64,000 nt of DNA from SXOA01 sp046153945 (GTDB lineage: Bacteria; Planctomycetota; Planctomycetia; Pirellulales; Pirellulaceae): positions 1 to 64,000 of the forward strand of contig JBJXFF010000114.1 of the NCBI GenBank assembly GCA_046153945.1. The letters are read 5' to 3'. Shown here piece after piece: positions 17,130-25,984 of this stretch; positions within the stretch are counted from its first letter, which is position 1; the number at the start of each line of letters is the position of its first letter. The notes under the pieces are model-generated. The model searched no databases, was not told the origin of the DNA, and saw nothing but the letters and a program-made list of their open reading frames with translations. A program made the translations under genes and the position numbers.

Positions 17130-18329
17130 ATGTCTCATTCGCACGTTGCCATTCTCGGAGGCGGAATCGTTGGCCTGGCGACCGCCTATAATCTGACGCG
17201 GCAGCAGGCGGGGCTCTCCGTGCGCATCCTGGAAAAAGAGCCCGAAGTGGGGGCCCATCAGACCGGTCACAACTCGGGCGTCCTCCACTCCGGCATCTAC
17301 TACAAACCGGGCTCGCTGAAGGCCGCCAACTGCCGCATCGGCAAGCAGGCGATGGAGCGGTTCTGTCTGGAGAACGGAGTCCCCCACGATATATGCGGCA
17401 AGGTGATCGTCGCCGTCGACGAGCGCGAGTTTCCGGCTCTGCAAAAGATCTATGAGCGTGGCCAGCAAAACGACGTCCGTTGCGAGATCATTGGCCACGA
17501 GCGGCTCAAGGAACTGGAGCCGTATGCTGCGGGAGTGAAGGCGATTCATGTTCCTGAGGCGGGGATTGTGAATTACCGAGCCGTCTGCCGCAAGATGGCC
17601 GAACTTGTGCGGAAGAGTGACGGCGATGTCCGAACAGGTGCCCGCGTCATTGGCATTCGGCACGAAGAGCGGCTGATTGCCATCCAGACCACCGCCGGCG
17701 ACTTCACTGCCGACTATGTGGTGAATTGCACCGGGCTCTTTGCCGATCGCGTCGCCAAGCTGACGGGGCGAACCACGCCGGAGAAAGTGATTCCATTCCG
17801 CGGCGAGTACTTCGAACTCCGCCCCGAATCGCAGTATCTTTGCAAGAATCTGATTTATCCGGTTCCCGACGCCAGCTTTCCGTTTCTCGGCGTCCACTTC
17901 ACCCGCATGATCGAAGGGGGAATCGAGTGCGGCCCCAATGCGGTTCTTGCCTTCGCCCGCGAAGGGTACAAGAAGACCGACATCAACTTTCGCGACCTGG
18001 CGGAGACTCTCACCTATGGCGGCTTTCTCAAACTGGCCGCCCGGCACTGGCGAATGGGAGCCGGAGAAATGTGGCGGTCCCTTTCCAAGCGGGCCTTCGT
18101 TCGCGCCCTCTCCCGCCTAATGCCCCTGATTCAAGACGCTGACTTTATCCCTCACCGCGCCGGCATCCGTGCTCAAGCAATCTCTCCGGCCGGCAACCTG
18201 ATCGACGACTTCCTCATCGACGCCCAGCACCGCGTCGTCAATGTCCTTAACGCCCCCTCTCCAGCCGCGACTTCGTCGCTGAATGTAGGGAAACTGGTTT
18301 GCGAGCAGCTGACAAGAATTATGTCTTAG
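17130..18329 (+). CDS. lhgO: L-2-hydroxyglutarate oxidase/dehydrogenase LhgO
   Basis: A 399-residue FAD protein of the DAO family. The N-terminal Rossmann motif is VAILGGGIVGLATAYNLT, followed by the family-specific GAHQTGHNSGVLHSGIYYKP, and the later NCTGLFADRVAKL, PFRGEYFEL, YPVPDASFPFLGVHFTR and GPNAVLAFAREGY. These match LhgO (YgaF), which oxidises L-2-hydroxyglutarate to 2-oxoglutarate and feeds electrons to the respiratory chain. The length is standard. It converges with the MazF-type gene downstream. Confidence 0.93.
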   Translation: MSHSHVAILGGGIVGLATAYNLTRQQAGLSVRILEKEPEVGAHQTGHNSGVLHSGIYYKPGSLKAANCRIGKQAMERFCLENGVPHDICGKVIVAVDEREFPALQKIYERGQQNDVRCEIIGHERLKELEPYAAGVKAIHVPEAGIVNYRAVCRKMAELVRKSDGDVRTGARVIGIRHEERLIAIQTTAGDFTADYVVNCTGLFADRVAKLTGRTTPEKVIPFRGEYFELRPESQYLCKNLIYPVPDASFPFLGVHFTRMIEGGIECGPNAVLAFAREGYKKTDINFRDLAETLTYGGFLKLAARHWRMGAGEMWRSLSKRAFVRALSRLMPLIQDADFIPHRAGIRAQAISPAGNLIDDFLIDAQHRVVNVLNAPSPAATSSLNVGKLVCEQLTRIMS

Positions 18330-18351
18330 GTGCACGGCGGTGCGATTGAGA

Positions 18352-18711
18352 TCATTTAAGCTCCAACGCGGACTTCAGGCAGTCATCAACACGCGACAGG
18401 AGTGCCGGCAAAAGGACGCCGATCTTTCCGAACACGAGACTCTCGTCAATCGTGAAGAGCTTTCCGCACTTCACGGCCGAATTCACATTCAGCCCCGATG
18501 CCATTCCATCCGCCGTGCCGATGTCGATGAGGAACTGTGTAGAATCTGTGGCGACATGCCGCACGTTCTTGCTGATTATCACGACGATCGTTTCGAGCAA
18601 CGTGGAATTGCGGCGGTCATTCTGCACCACCAGTGCAGGCCGCACTTTGGACCCGCTGGCATCGCTGAACGGATGGTTGATTAAGACGATGTCGCCCCGC
18701 CTGACCTTCAT
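18352..18711 (-). CDS. MazF/PemK-type toxin
   Basis: A 119-residue protein with the MazF/PemK barrel signature: RRGDIVLINHPFSDASGSKV followed by RPALVVQ, and later strands (ETIVVIIS; FGKIGVLLPALL). MazF toxins are sequence-specific mRNA endoribonucleases. The start overlaps the upstream antitoxin stop as ATGA. The middle of the protein (DSTQFLIDIG, GLNVNSAVKCGKLFTI) matches the usual order, so the gene seems intact. Confidence 0.85.
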   Translation of the reverse strand: MKVRRGDIVLINHPFSDASGSKVRPALVVQNDRRNSTLLETIVVIISKNVRHVATDSTQFLIDIGTADGMASGLNVNSAVKCGKLFTIDESLVFGKIGVLLPALLSRVDDCLKSALELK

Positions 18712-18929
18712 GGCTTTCCTTTATAGGCAGACGCATCTTCCCAATCCTCTGAGTCCAGGTCTACGAGCAGCGGAGCCATCAGACGGGCAGAATCATCTTC
18801 TACGACTCTTTGCAGCCGTTCGAGATCCTCCTTTTGGATCAGGACATATTCCTTCTTTGTGCGGGGATCGACAGCGATTGCTCCCGGCTGAGTGAGTTCC
18901 TGAAACTGGAGTTGGGTAAGTTCAATCAT
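18708..18929 (-). CDS. antitoxin partner of the MazF-type toxin
   Basis: A 73-residue acidic protein starting MIELTQLQFQELTQ with a DPRTKKEYVLIQKEDLERLQ strand-helix core and a C-terminal acidic tail (DLDSEDWEDASAY) suited to toxin wrapping. This type resembles the short Phd/AbrB-like antitoxins paired with PemK in planctomycetes. The ATG at 18929 is chosen because the protein-like frame begins there; the longer open frame enters rnpB DNA antisense. Confidence 0.7.
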   Translation of the reverse strand: MIELTQLQFQELTQPGAIAVDPRTKKEYVLIQKEDLERLQRVVEDDSARLMAPLLVDLDSEDWEDASAYKGKP

Positions 18930-19079
18930 GGCAGGCCTCCTGAATTTCATTTTAATTGCTCCAACCTGTCGCGAACAAGCGCCATTGCGAGAGAGCAAGA
19001 TTGCCTCCGGTCCCAATCCTCCATTCTTTCTCCCCGAACCCCATGCGACTTCCCGCTCTCCTTCGGGTATGGTGAACGT

Positions 19080-19502
<423 letters not shown>

Positions 19503-19573
19503 TTTTTGTCTATTAGTAGCCGTACACTCCGTGTGCCGGCATGTCCGCTCACGGAGTGAGAGAACTACTCTTC

Positions 19574-20020
19574 TTACGCCGCCTCTTCCGTGGCTGCTTC
19601 GGCCTCCATTGCTTGCAGCAGTTTGCTGATGCAGAGTTGGTTGATGCTCGTCTTGTGATCGTGGGCTTCCGCCTTAAGGAATTCGTGCAAGCTGGCCGGA
19701 AGGCGGACGGTTATTACCCGCGTCACTTCCTGTCCATCGGCCTGAGCGGCAGCCGGCTTGTCACGCAGCCGCTTTACCATCTTCTGGATGTCGGCATACT
19801 CGGGGGTCTTCTCAAAAGCCGCCAGTTCTTCGGCAGAGGGATAGAGGCGGCGAACGAGGCCGTTCACCCCCAGGATTTCCCGAAAGAAGACCACCCAGTC
19901 TTTCGTCTTGCCATAGGTCTCATTGGCAACGCGGCACACTGTCTGGCAGCGTTCCTCAGAGGTCAGAACTGGGGTAACGGTAATTGGGTCAGCAGTGGGG
20001 GCGATAGCGGTAGCTTCCAT
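19574..20020 (-). CDS. ribbon-helix-helix (HicB/Arc-like) DNA-binding protein
   Basis: A 148-residue protein whose C-terminal 45 residues (VTRVITVRLPASLHEFLKAE, then AHDHKTSINQLCISKLLQAM) form a classical ribbon-helix-helix: a strand, helix A, a TSIN turn and helix B. This motif occurs in HicB/Arc/MetJ-type regulators and antitoxins. The N-terminal 95 residues are helical (EERCQTVCRVANETYGKTKD) and unrecognised. The ATG at 20020 begins the protein-like composition. A palindrome 190 bp upstream (20211-20229) is a possible binding site. No toxin gene is adjacent. Confidence 0.7.
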   Translation of the reverse strand: MEATAIAPTADPITVTPVLTSEERCQTVCRVANETYGKTKDWVVFFREILGVNGLVRRLYPSAEELAAFEKTPEYADIQKMVKRLRDKPAAAQADGQEVTRVITVRLPASLHEFLKAEAHDHKTSINQLCISKLLQAMEAEAATEEAA

Positions 20021-20210
20021 GTCTGGATTCCTTCCCGATTTCCTCGGATAACAGTTATTCCTGCGGCACCGGCGGCCGCAAACTCGCAGGAAGGATAGAA
20101 GGGCAGGCAAGGCCAGCACCGATGTGCTTGCACTGCTTGCACTTACGCGATTCGCGGACTTGCTGCGGATTTTCCTGGCAACTCCGCCTAAGAATTCGGC
20201 AGAGGGTCGG

Positions 20211-20229
20211 TTGCACAAGAATTGTGCAA
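20211..20229. promoter_or_regulatory. perfect 8-3-8 palindrome, operator candidate
   Basis: TTGCACAA-GAA-TTGTGCAA is a perfect dyad in the divergent region upstream of the ribbon-helix-helix gene. Ribbon-helix-helix proteins bind such short inverted repeats, so autoregulation is possible; this is inference. Confidence 0.45.
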
Positions 20230-20446
20230 AGCCAATTGTTGCATTTCCCAAGTGTCCACCATCTTGCAATCCTCAGAATCGGCAAGGTTTCACACTAGGT
20301 AAAGCTCGCGACACTTCGGCAGGTTATCTCCGTTCCGAGGCTCCATGGAAGTGCTTGCGGCAAACCCCCGGTTTAACAACAGGGATGCTCTCAACGGACC
20401 CTTGGATTTCTGTTTACAATACCCTTCGCGCTGGCTCATGCCGCGC

Positions 20447-20452
20447 AGGAGG
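20447..20452 (+). promoter_or_regulatory. Shine-Dalgarno site deciding the HEAT protein start
   Basis: AGGAGG lies six bases before the ATG at 20459, favouring that start over the in-frame ATG at 20438. Confidence 0.75.
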
Positions 20453-20458
20453 AAGCCA

Positions 20459-21682
20459 ATGTTGTCCCGCAGTGCAATCACTACGTCCATAGCCACCCTG
20501 GTTCTGCACCTGACGGTTTCGCTGCCGTTGGTTTTCGGGGATGCCCCTTCACTTGCCGAGCGGGCGGGTGTTGCGGATGTGAAAGGGTTGATTGCCCAAC
20601 TTGGGGATCCCAAGTTCGGCGTCCGCAAGTCCGCCGGAGAAAAACTCGCCAAGATAGGGCTCCCGGCTTACCAGGCCTTGGAAGACGCCACTCGGGAAGG
20701 GGACCGGGAGATTCGCTACCGGGCGGAGAAAATTCTCGCCGTCATCCGCCAGAACGACCTCAACCGTCGGCTGACGATCTTCCTCGCGTCTCTCGAAAGT
20801 CCCGAAGATCGGACCCTCCCTTCCTGGACCCGCTTCAAAGCCGCTTACGGCAACACTTCCGTAACCCGCGGCCAGTTCGTGGAGATGCAACGAGCCGAAG
20901 GGGAGCTTCTGGCTCAGCTCGACGCCGATCCTCGTCAGGCAACCGAATTATTGGGCAAACGGGCGCTGGCACTCGCCCAGGAACAAAATCGTTTGAATCG
21001 GGAAGGTGGCTCGCTCCCGTCAGGACAAGTCACTGCCGCTTTGTTTGTCGCCGGCGAGGCCGACGTTAAACCTTCCGCGAATACCGTGGCTCTGCTGCTG
21101 CAATTGGGAACCCAACCCGCCCTCCGCACCGCAGTCCTCAGCGGCAATGTTGCTGATAAACAAGCTGCCGAAAAGACCGCGATGACGAGGAAGCTGCTGG
21201 GAACCGTCGTCGCGCGGGCCGAAGATGTCGCCGCGCAACAGGCAGTGCAGCTCGCTGCCATCTATGACCTCAAGGAAGGGCTCGCCCCCGCGCTCAAAAT
21301 GCTGGAGGCTCCCGGCCGCATTCGCTTCACGATTCAGCAAGCGATGCTGCTGGTGGTGAAGTACGGGGATGACTCGCACCTTCCCGCGCTCGAAAAAATG
21401 TTCACGGACAACACGCTCCTTTCCACGACCAGCAGAAACGGCGTCCGCCGCGAAGTCCAAGTCCGCGACTCCGCCCTCGCCGCCGCACTGCTCATGACCA
21501 AGCAGGAACTCAAGGACTATTTCGACCTTCCGGAGAACCTGCCGGGTCAGCAAGGATTAAAAGGAGCAAACACTCTCTCAACGGCCTACCTCACCGCCGG
21601 CTTTGAAAACGACGAGAAGCGAGCGGCAGCGATGAAGAAGTGGGAAGCCTTCAAAGCGAAGCAGCCCGAGCCCAAGAAGTAG
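20459..21682 (+). CDS. secreted HEAT-repeat-like protein
   Basis: A 407-residue protein with a signal peptide (MLSRSAITTSIATLVLHLTV). The mature N-terminus has HEAT-like helix pairs (GLIAQLGDPKFGVRKSAGEK, LPAYQALEDATREGDREIRY) of the sort common in planctomycete periplasmic proteins. The rest is a long helical region with blocks such as AEDVAAQQAVQLAAIYDLKEG and a final FENDEKRAAAMKKWEAFKAK. No enzyme motif is seen; a scaffold role is likely. AGGAGG six bases upstream fixes the start. Confidence 0.75.
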   Translation: MLSRSAITTSIATLVLHLTVSLPLVFGDAPSLAERAGVADVKGLIAQLGDPKFGVRKSAGEKLAKIGLPAYQALEDATREGDREIRYRAEKILAVIRQNDLNRRLTIFLASLESPEDRTLPSWTRFKAAYGNTSVTRGQFVEMQRAEGELLAQLDADPRQATELLGKRALALAQEQNRLNREGGSLPSGQVTAALFVAGEADVKPSANTVALLLQLGTQPALRTAVLSGNVADKQAAEKTAMTRKLLGTVVARAEDVAAQQAVQLAAIYDLKEGLAPALKMLEAPGRIRFTIQQAMLLVVKYGDDSHLPALEKMFTDNTLLSTTSRNGVRREVQVRDSALAAALLMTKQELKDYFDLPENLPGQQGLKGANTLSTAYLTAGFENDEKRAAAMKKWEAFKAKQPEPKK

Positions 21683-21713
21683 CCCCTATCGGCGAGAATC
21701 ACCGATGCGGCCC

Positions 21714-21750
21714 AAAGAAAAAGCCGCAACTCCTTATAGAATTGCGGCTT
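21714..21750 (-). terminator. Rho-independent terminator of tRNA-Pro
   Basis: Read on the minus strand, AAGCCGCAA and TTGCGGCTT form a stem followed by TTTTTCTTT, nine bases beyond the tRNA 3' end. Confidence 0.8.
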
Positions 21751-21758
21751 GTGTCGAG

Positions 21759-21833
21759 TCGGGGTGACAGGATTTGAACCTGCAACCTTCTGCACCCCAT
21801 GCAGACGCGCTAGCCAAGTTACGCTACACCCCG
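21759..21833 (-). tRNA. tRNA-Pro (GGG)
   Basis: A complete cloverleaf can be folded. The acceptor stem CGGGGTG/CACCCCG has discriminator A. The anticodon stem TCTGC/GCAGA encloses the loop ATGGGGT, so the anticodon is GGG (21798-21796). The T arm contains GGTTCAAATCC. CCA is not encoded. C1-G72 fits proline tRNAs. A hairpin terminator follows. Confidence 0.95.
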
Positions 21834-21962
21834 GTGAGCTTTTCCAAAGGACACTGCGGCGAGGGAAGGGTTCGCTGGGGAAGCGAACGACGCGGCAGGC
21901 GATTGGTAAGCCGGAGGGCAGTATGGCAAAAATCGGCCTGGTCCGCAATGCGTCGTTTGAAG

Positions 21963-23363
21963 TCAACCTAGCTCCACCACCTCCTGATACCGGGGCACAT
22001 GCACCGGCCAGCCGACGACTTTGTCGATGTGGTCGGCCAGGTTCAAGGCGACGGATTCTTCGCCGTGGGTGAGGAAGACCTTTTTCGGCTTCGGCTTGAA
22101 GCTGGTGAGCCATTTGAGCAGCCCCGCTTTATCGGCGTGGGCGGAGAAGCCGAAAATCTGGGCGATTTTGGCCTGCACGCGGAACATCTGGTTGAAGATT
22201 CGCACCTCGCGGTCCCCGCGAAGGATTTGTGAGCCGAGCGTCCCGTCCCCCTGATGGCCGACGAACAGAATCGTGCTGTCCGCCCGCTCGATATTGTTCT
22301 TCAGGTGATGCTTGATCCGTCCCGCGTTGCACATGCCGCTGGAGGACATGATGATGCACGGCTCTTTCACGAAGTTGATCGCCTTGGACTGGTCGGCGGT
22401 GCGGGAATAGGTGAGGCCGGGAAATTGCAGCGGCGGAGTGCTGCTCTTAAGCATCCGTGTCATCTCCTCGTCAAAGTACGACTGGTATTTGAGGAACACC
22501 GCGGTGATGTCGAGTGCCATCGGACTGTCGAGAAAGACCTGCGTCGGCTGCAGGCGGCCGGCGTGAACCAGCTTGCCGAAGTGATACATCAATTCCTGGG
22601 CGCGTTCAGTGGCAAAGGTGGGAATCACGACATTGCCGCCGCGGAGCCGCGTCTCCTTGACGATGGCTTCAAGCTGCGAGCCGATGTCCCCGCCCTGCTC
22701 GTGCAGTCGGTCGCCATAGGTCGATTCCATGATGATGTAATCGGCCCGGTCCAGCAGGCTTGGATCTCCAATGATCGGCTTGTTCCACTGGCCGACGTCG
22801 CCGGAAAAGACAATCCGCGTCTGTTTGCCGTTTTCCTTCACCAGCAGTTCGATCATCGCGGAGCCAAGGATGTGCCCCGCATCGTGGAACACAGCCGTGA
22901 CGGCATCGGTGACCTGAACCTCCTGCTTGTAATTCACACCTTCCAGGAGCTTGATGGCATCCGCGGCATCCTGCTCCGAATAGAGCGGCTCCACGGGATA
23001 TTTTCCCTGCCGACCTTCGCGGGCATGCCGTTTTTTCTTGTATTCCGCATCTTCGGCCTGAATTTGCGCGGAGTCTCTCAGCATCACATCCGCCAGGGCC
23101 ACCGTCGGAGTCGTGGTGATAATCTTCCCCCGAAACCCCACTCTATAAAACCGCGGAATTAAGCCGCTATGGTCGATATGGGCATGCGTCAGCAGCATCA
23201 CATCAATGTTTCCGGCACCTACCGGGCAGGGATTCCAATTCCGCCCCTCATAGGGCCGCTCCTGAAACAAGCCGCAATCGATCATGATCTGCTTGCCGGC
23301 GACATCGAGGACATACCGTGAGCCGGTGACTTGCCGGTTCGCGCCGAGAAAGTAGAGCTTCAT
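21963..23363 (-). CDS. MBL-fold beta-CASP ribonuclease-like protein
   Basis: A 466-residue metallo-beta-lactamase protein of the CPSF73/TTHA0252 type. The HxHxDH motif is THAHIDHSG, preceded by IMIDCGLFQ. A later metal ligand is in DAGHILGSAMIEL, then FSGDVGQW, the beta-CASP block (IIMESTYGDRLH, IPTFATERAQEL, SPMALDIT) and the C-terminal SSSGMCNAGRIKHHLK with FSAHAD. Relatives act as RNA endo- and exonucleases. Start ATG at 23363 is preceded by AATCCCTCCC on the plus strand, that is a GGGAGGG ribosome-binding site. Confidence 0.9.
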   Translation of the reverse strand: MKLYFLGANRQVTGSRYVLDVAGKQIMIDCGLFQERPYEGRNWNPCPVGAGNIDVMLLTHAHIDHSGLIPRFYRVGFRGKIITTTPTVALADVMLRDSAQIQAEDAEYKKKRHAREGRQGKYPVEPLYSEQDAADAIKLLEGVNYKQEVQVTDAVTAVFHDAGHILGSAMIELLVKENGKQTRIVFSGDVGQWNKPIIGDPSLLDRADYIIMESTYGDRLHEQGGDIGSQLEAIVKETRLRGGNVVIPTFATERAQELMYHFGKLVHAGRLQPTQVFLDSPMALDITAVFLKYQSYFDEEMTRMLKSSTPPLQFPGLTYSRTADQSKAINFVKEPCIIMSSSGMCNAGRIKHHLKNNIERADSTILFVGHQGDGTLGSQILRGDREVRIFNQMFRVQAKIAQIFGFSAHADKAGLLKWLTSFKPKPKKVFLTHGEESVALNLADHIDKVVGWPVHVPRYQEVVELG

Positions 23364-23386
23364 GGGAGGGATTAAGTGTTCGGTTT

Positions 23387-23428
23387 TCAGTGTTCAGGAG
23401 TCAGTGTTCAGGAGTCAGTGTTCAGGAG
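23387..23428. repeat. tandem repeat, three copies of 14 bp
   Basis: TCAGTGTTCAGGAG occurs three times head to tail with no spacers, just upstream of the MBL gene start. Confidence 0.9.
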
Positions 23429-23449
23429 TCAGGGTAACACGCAGTTCTC

Positions 23450-23472
23450 GTTCCCACGGTCTCCGCGGGAAC
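23450..23472. repeat. short intergenic hairpin
   Basis: GTTCCCACGG and CCGCGGGAAC form a stem around TCT. Similar GTTCCC/GGGAAC dyads are common intergenic repeats in planctomycetes, to my recollection. Confidence 0.6.
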
Positions 23473-24015
23473 GCCAGGTTTTGACGCTCCGCGTCCTTGT
23501 TGCGGAAGTCTGACGCCTTTCTTCACTTTGTTGAAGTACTCTTTATCAAGAAACTCGCAAGCTATTGCCACCTCACGAGTTGCGACTTCACCCAACGGGA
23601 CTTTTTCAACACCCCCATCCTCGGTTGGGGGCTATGCTCTCGGCTTCTCTGTTTGTCTCGGAGGCTACGTCGCGACTGGAAATCGCAACAAGTGGCAGTT
23701 CGTTCGCGGACAGACGAGTTGCGTAACGATTTCCAATCCCCCAGCATTCTACGGAGCCTATTGGCACATGTCAATAACTCGGAAGGTGTTTTTTAACATA
23801 ATTCATGGGGCATTGCGAGGGTACCTCCTCTTCATACAGACTTCCGCCTGCGAAGCTAGACGCTTCACTTTTCATGGGCCAGTTGGTCGCTACTCTTTAT
23901 TTTCCCACGCACTTGCGGCAGAATTACCTGTGACCCATCCCACCGAGCCGGTCCCGCCAAAACCGTTCCTCCCTCCCACCAGGCAATCCCACCTACTTCC
24001 CTCGTGAGTTCTGCG

Positions 24016-25872
24016 ATGACCCTTCGCTCCTCTGCATTCGTTTTTGTACCTTTCTGTCTGCTGACCGCTGCCGCCTGGGGGCAGGTCCCTTCGGAAAATG
24101 GGGACTGGCCGCAGTGGCGGGGGCCGAATCGGGATGGGATCAGCACGGACAAGGGGCTGCTAAAGGAGTGGCCGAAGGAGGGACCGAGAGAATTGTGGAA
24201 GGTCGATTCGGTCGGAGTCGGCTATTCTTCACTGGCGGTCAAGGATGGCCGGGTTTTCACGCAGGGGGATTTGAACGGAGTCGAGCATATCATCGCCCTG
24301 GACGCCAAGGATGGGCACACCCTGTGGGCCGTGCAGCCCGGGCCGCTCGCTCAGCTTTTGGAGACGACAGCAGCGACCCAGTTCAAACAGGCCGACCGGA
24401 ACGGCGATGGAACGATCAGCGAGTCCGAAGCCCTGGCCCGATTTGGCTGGGATTGGAACAAGTTTGACGAGGCCGCCAGCGAGCCGCTCGAAGTGGTGGC
24501 CAAGAAGCGGGCCGAAGCCTGGATGAAGGAACTCGACAAGAACGGCGACGGCAAGATCGGCTACGACGAATGCGGCAACCAGTTCCGCGACGTCTTCGAT
24601 CGAATGGACAGCACCGACCCCAAAGCCGACGCAGCCCCCTTGGCGGCGCAGCGGATGGCGGATTATCTCAAGCTGCTGGATAAAGACAGCGACGGCCGCA
24701 TCTCGCGTGAGGAGTGCAAGGGGACCGCTCTCGAACGCCACTTTGGCCGGATCGACAGCAAGGAACCGGGGACCGACAAGGGGGACGAACTGCTCTCTGC
24801 CGAAGAGATCGAGGCTTCCCTTAAAAAGTTCGAGGCGGGGAAAGATGGATTCATCTCACCGACGGAGCTCTCGAATTTCTACGTCGCCAGCAAGTTTAAG
24901 GGTGATGGACTCCTGACGGCCAAAGAACTTCGGTCCACCGTCGGCGGATATCGCAACGGCATGGGGGACGGCCCCCGCGGCACGCCGACCGTCGATGGAG
25001 ACCGGCTCTATGTGGAAGGGGCCAACGGTGACGTCGATTGCCTGGAAGTGGCCACCGGAAAGACCATTTGGCATGTCAACCTGCGGTCCGACTTCGGCGG
25101 CGGCACACCCGGCTGGGGATATTCGGAATCACCGCTGATTACGGGGGACCTGGTGATTGTCACTCCCGGCGGTAATGCGGGAACGCTCGTCGCGCTGAAC
25201 AAACTCACCGGCAAGCCGGTCTGGCAGAGCAAGGAGGTGAAAGAAGGTGCCCACTATTCGTCGCCGGTCGTGGCAGAAATCGGAGGAATCAAACAGATCG
25301 TGCAATTCGCCCGCGAAAGCGTCTTCGGCGTTTCACTGACAGACGGCAAGCCCTTGTGGCGCTATGCCGCCCCGGCGAACGGCACTGCCAATTGTTGCTC
25401 CCCCATTATTGAAGGGGACTTGGTTTTCGCGTCGAGTTCCTACGGCGTTGGCGGGGGCCTGGCCAAAATCAACTCCGCGGGAAGCACCCAGCAAGCGGAG
25501 GAAGTCTACTTCGATAAGAAGATCGCCTGCCACCACGGGGGAATCGTGAAAGTCGGCGACTATATGTACTCCTCGGCTGGCGGCACGCTCATGTGCGTGG
25601 AGTTCAAGACGGGAAAAATCATGTGGCAGTCCCGCGGCGCGGGAAAAGGGGCTCTCTGCGTGGCCGACGGCATGCTCTACATCCTGGGGGAAGGTTTTGA
25701 AGTGGCCCTGGCCGAGGTGAACCCGCAGGCCTATGTCGAGCACGGCAAGTTCAAGTTGCAACCCCGCGGCCGCTGGGCCTGGGCGTATCCCATTGTTGCC
25801 GGCGGCAGGCTTTACATTCGGGACCAGGAATCGCTGACAGCGTATGACGTGCGGGCGAAAAGTAATGACTAA
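24016..25872 (+). CDS. secreted PQQ-like beta-propeller with inserted EF-hands
   Basis: A 618-residue exported protein with the planctomycete PQQ-propeller opening GDWPQWRGPNRDGIS after a signal peptide. The first blade (YSSLAVKDGRVFTQG) is interrupted at about residues 115-300 by EF-hand-like calcium loops (DRNGDGTISESE near 127, DKNGDGKIGYDE near 173, DKDSDGRISREE near 221 and KDGFISPTE near 276). The propeller resumes at GTPTVDGDRLYVEG (about 322). No catalytic dehydrogenase residues are evident. A GTG at 24004 is in frame, but the ATG at 24016 better fits the signal peptide. Confidence 0.85.
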   Translation: MTLRSSAFVFVPFCLLTAAAWGQVPSENGDWPQWRGPNRDGISTDKGLLKEWPKEGPRELWKVDSVGVGYSSLAVKDGRVFTQGDLNGVEHIIALDAKDGHTLWAVQPGPLAQLLETTAATQFKQADRNGDGTISESEALARFGWDWNKFDEAASEPLEVVAKKRAEAWMKELDKNGDGKIGYDECGNQFRDVFDRMDSTDPKADAAPLAAQRMADYLKLLDKDSDGRISREECKGTALERHFGRIDSKEPGTDKGDELLSAEEIEASLKKFEAGKDGFISPTELSNFYVASKFKGDGLLTAKELRSTVGGYRNGMGDGPRGTPTVDGDRLYVEGANGDVDCLEVATGKTIWHVNLRSDFGGGTPGWGYSESPLITGDLVIVTPGGNAGTLVALNKLTGKPVWQSKEVKEGAHYSSPVVAEIGGIKQIVQFARESVFGVSLTDGKPLWRYAAPANGTANCCSPIIEGDLVFASSSYGVGGGLAKINSAGSTQQAEEVYFDKKIACHHGGIVKVGDYMYSSAGGTLMCVEFKTGKIMWQSRGAGKGALCVADGMLYILGEGFEVALAEVNPQAYVEHGKFKLQPRGRWAWAYPIVAGGRLYIRDQESLTAYDVRAKSND

Positions 25873-25984
25873 CAGAAATTTGTGGCGGGGAGATAGCGGT
25901 GGCGACGAGTGCCGGTGAGAACTATTTGGTATTCGGCTATATTGGACGCCGACCAACCGACATAACATCGCTCCGGACTCTGCC

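Larger units (their letters stand above)
20021..20458. other. 438-bp divergent intergenic region
   Basis: It separates the ribbon-helix-helix gene from the HEAT gene. Apart from the palindrome at 20211-20229 and the ribosome-binding site at 20447-20452 I see no gene in it. Confidence 0.6.
23364..24015. other. 650-bp intergenic region without recognisable gene
   Basis: It contains a short tandem repeat (23387-23428), a small dyad (23450-23472) and weak inverted matches (GGAAATCG near 23678 with CGATTTCC near 23727). Open frames on both strands have no protein-like features that I recognise. It may hold remnants of a mobile element and the promoter of the PQQ gene. Confidence 0.5.

Noticed and set aside
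23387..23428. Possible CRISPR array
   Set aside because: Three 14-bp units are directly adjacent with no spacers; this is a simple tandem repeat.
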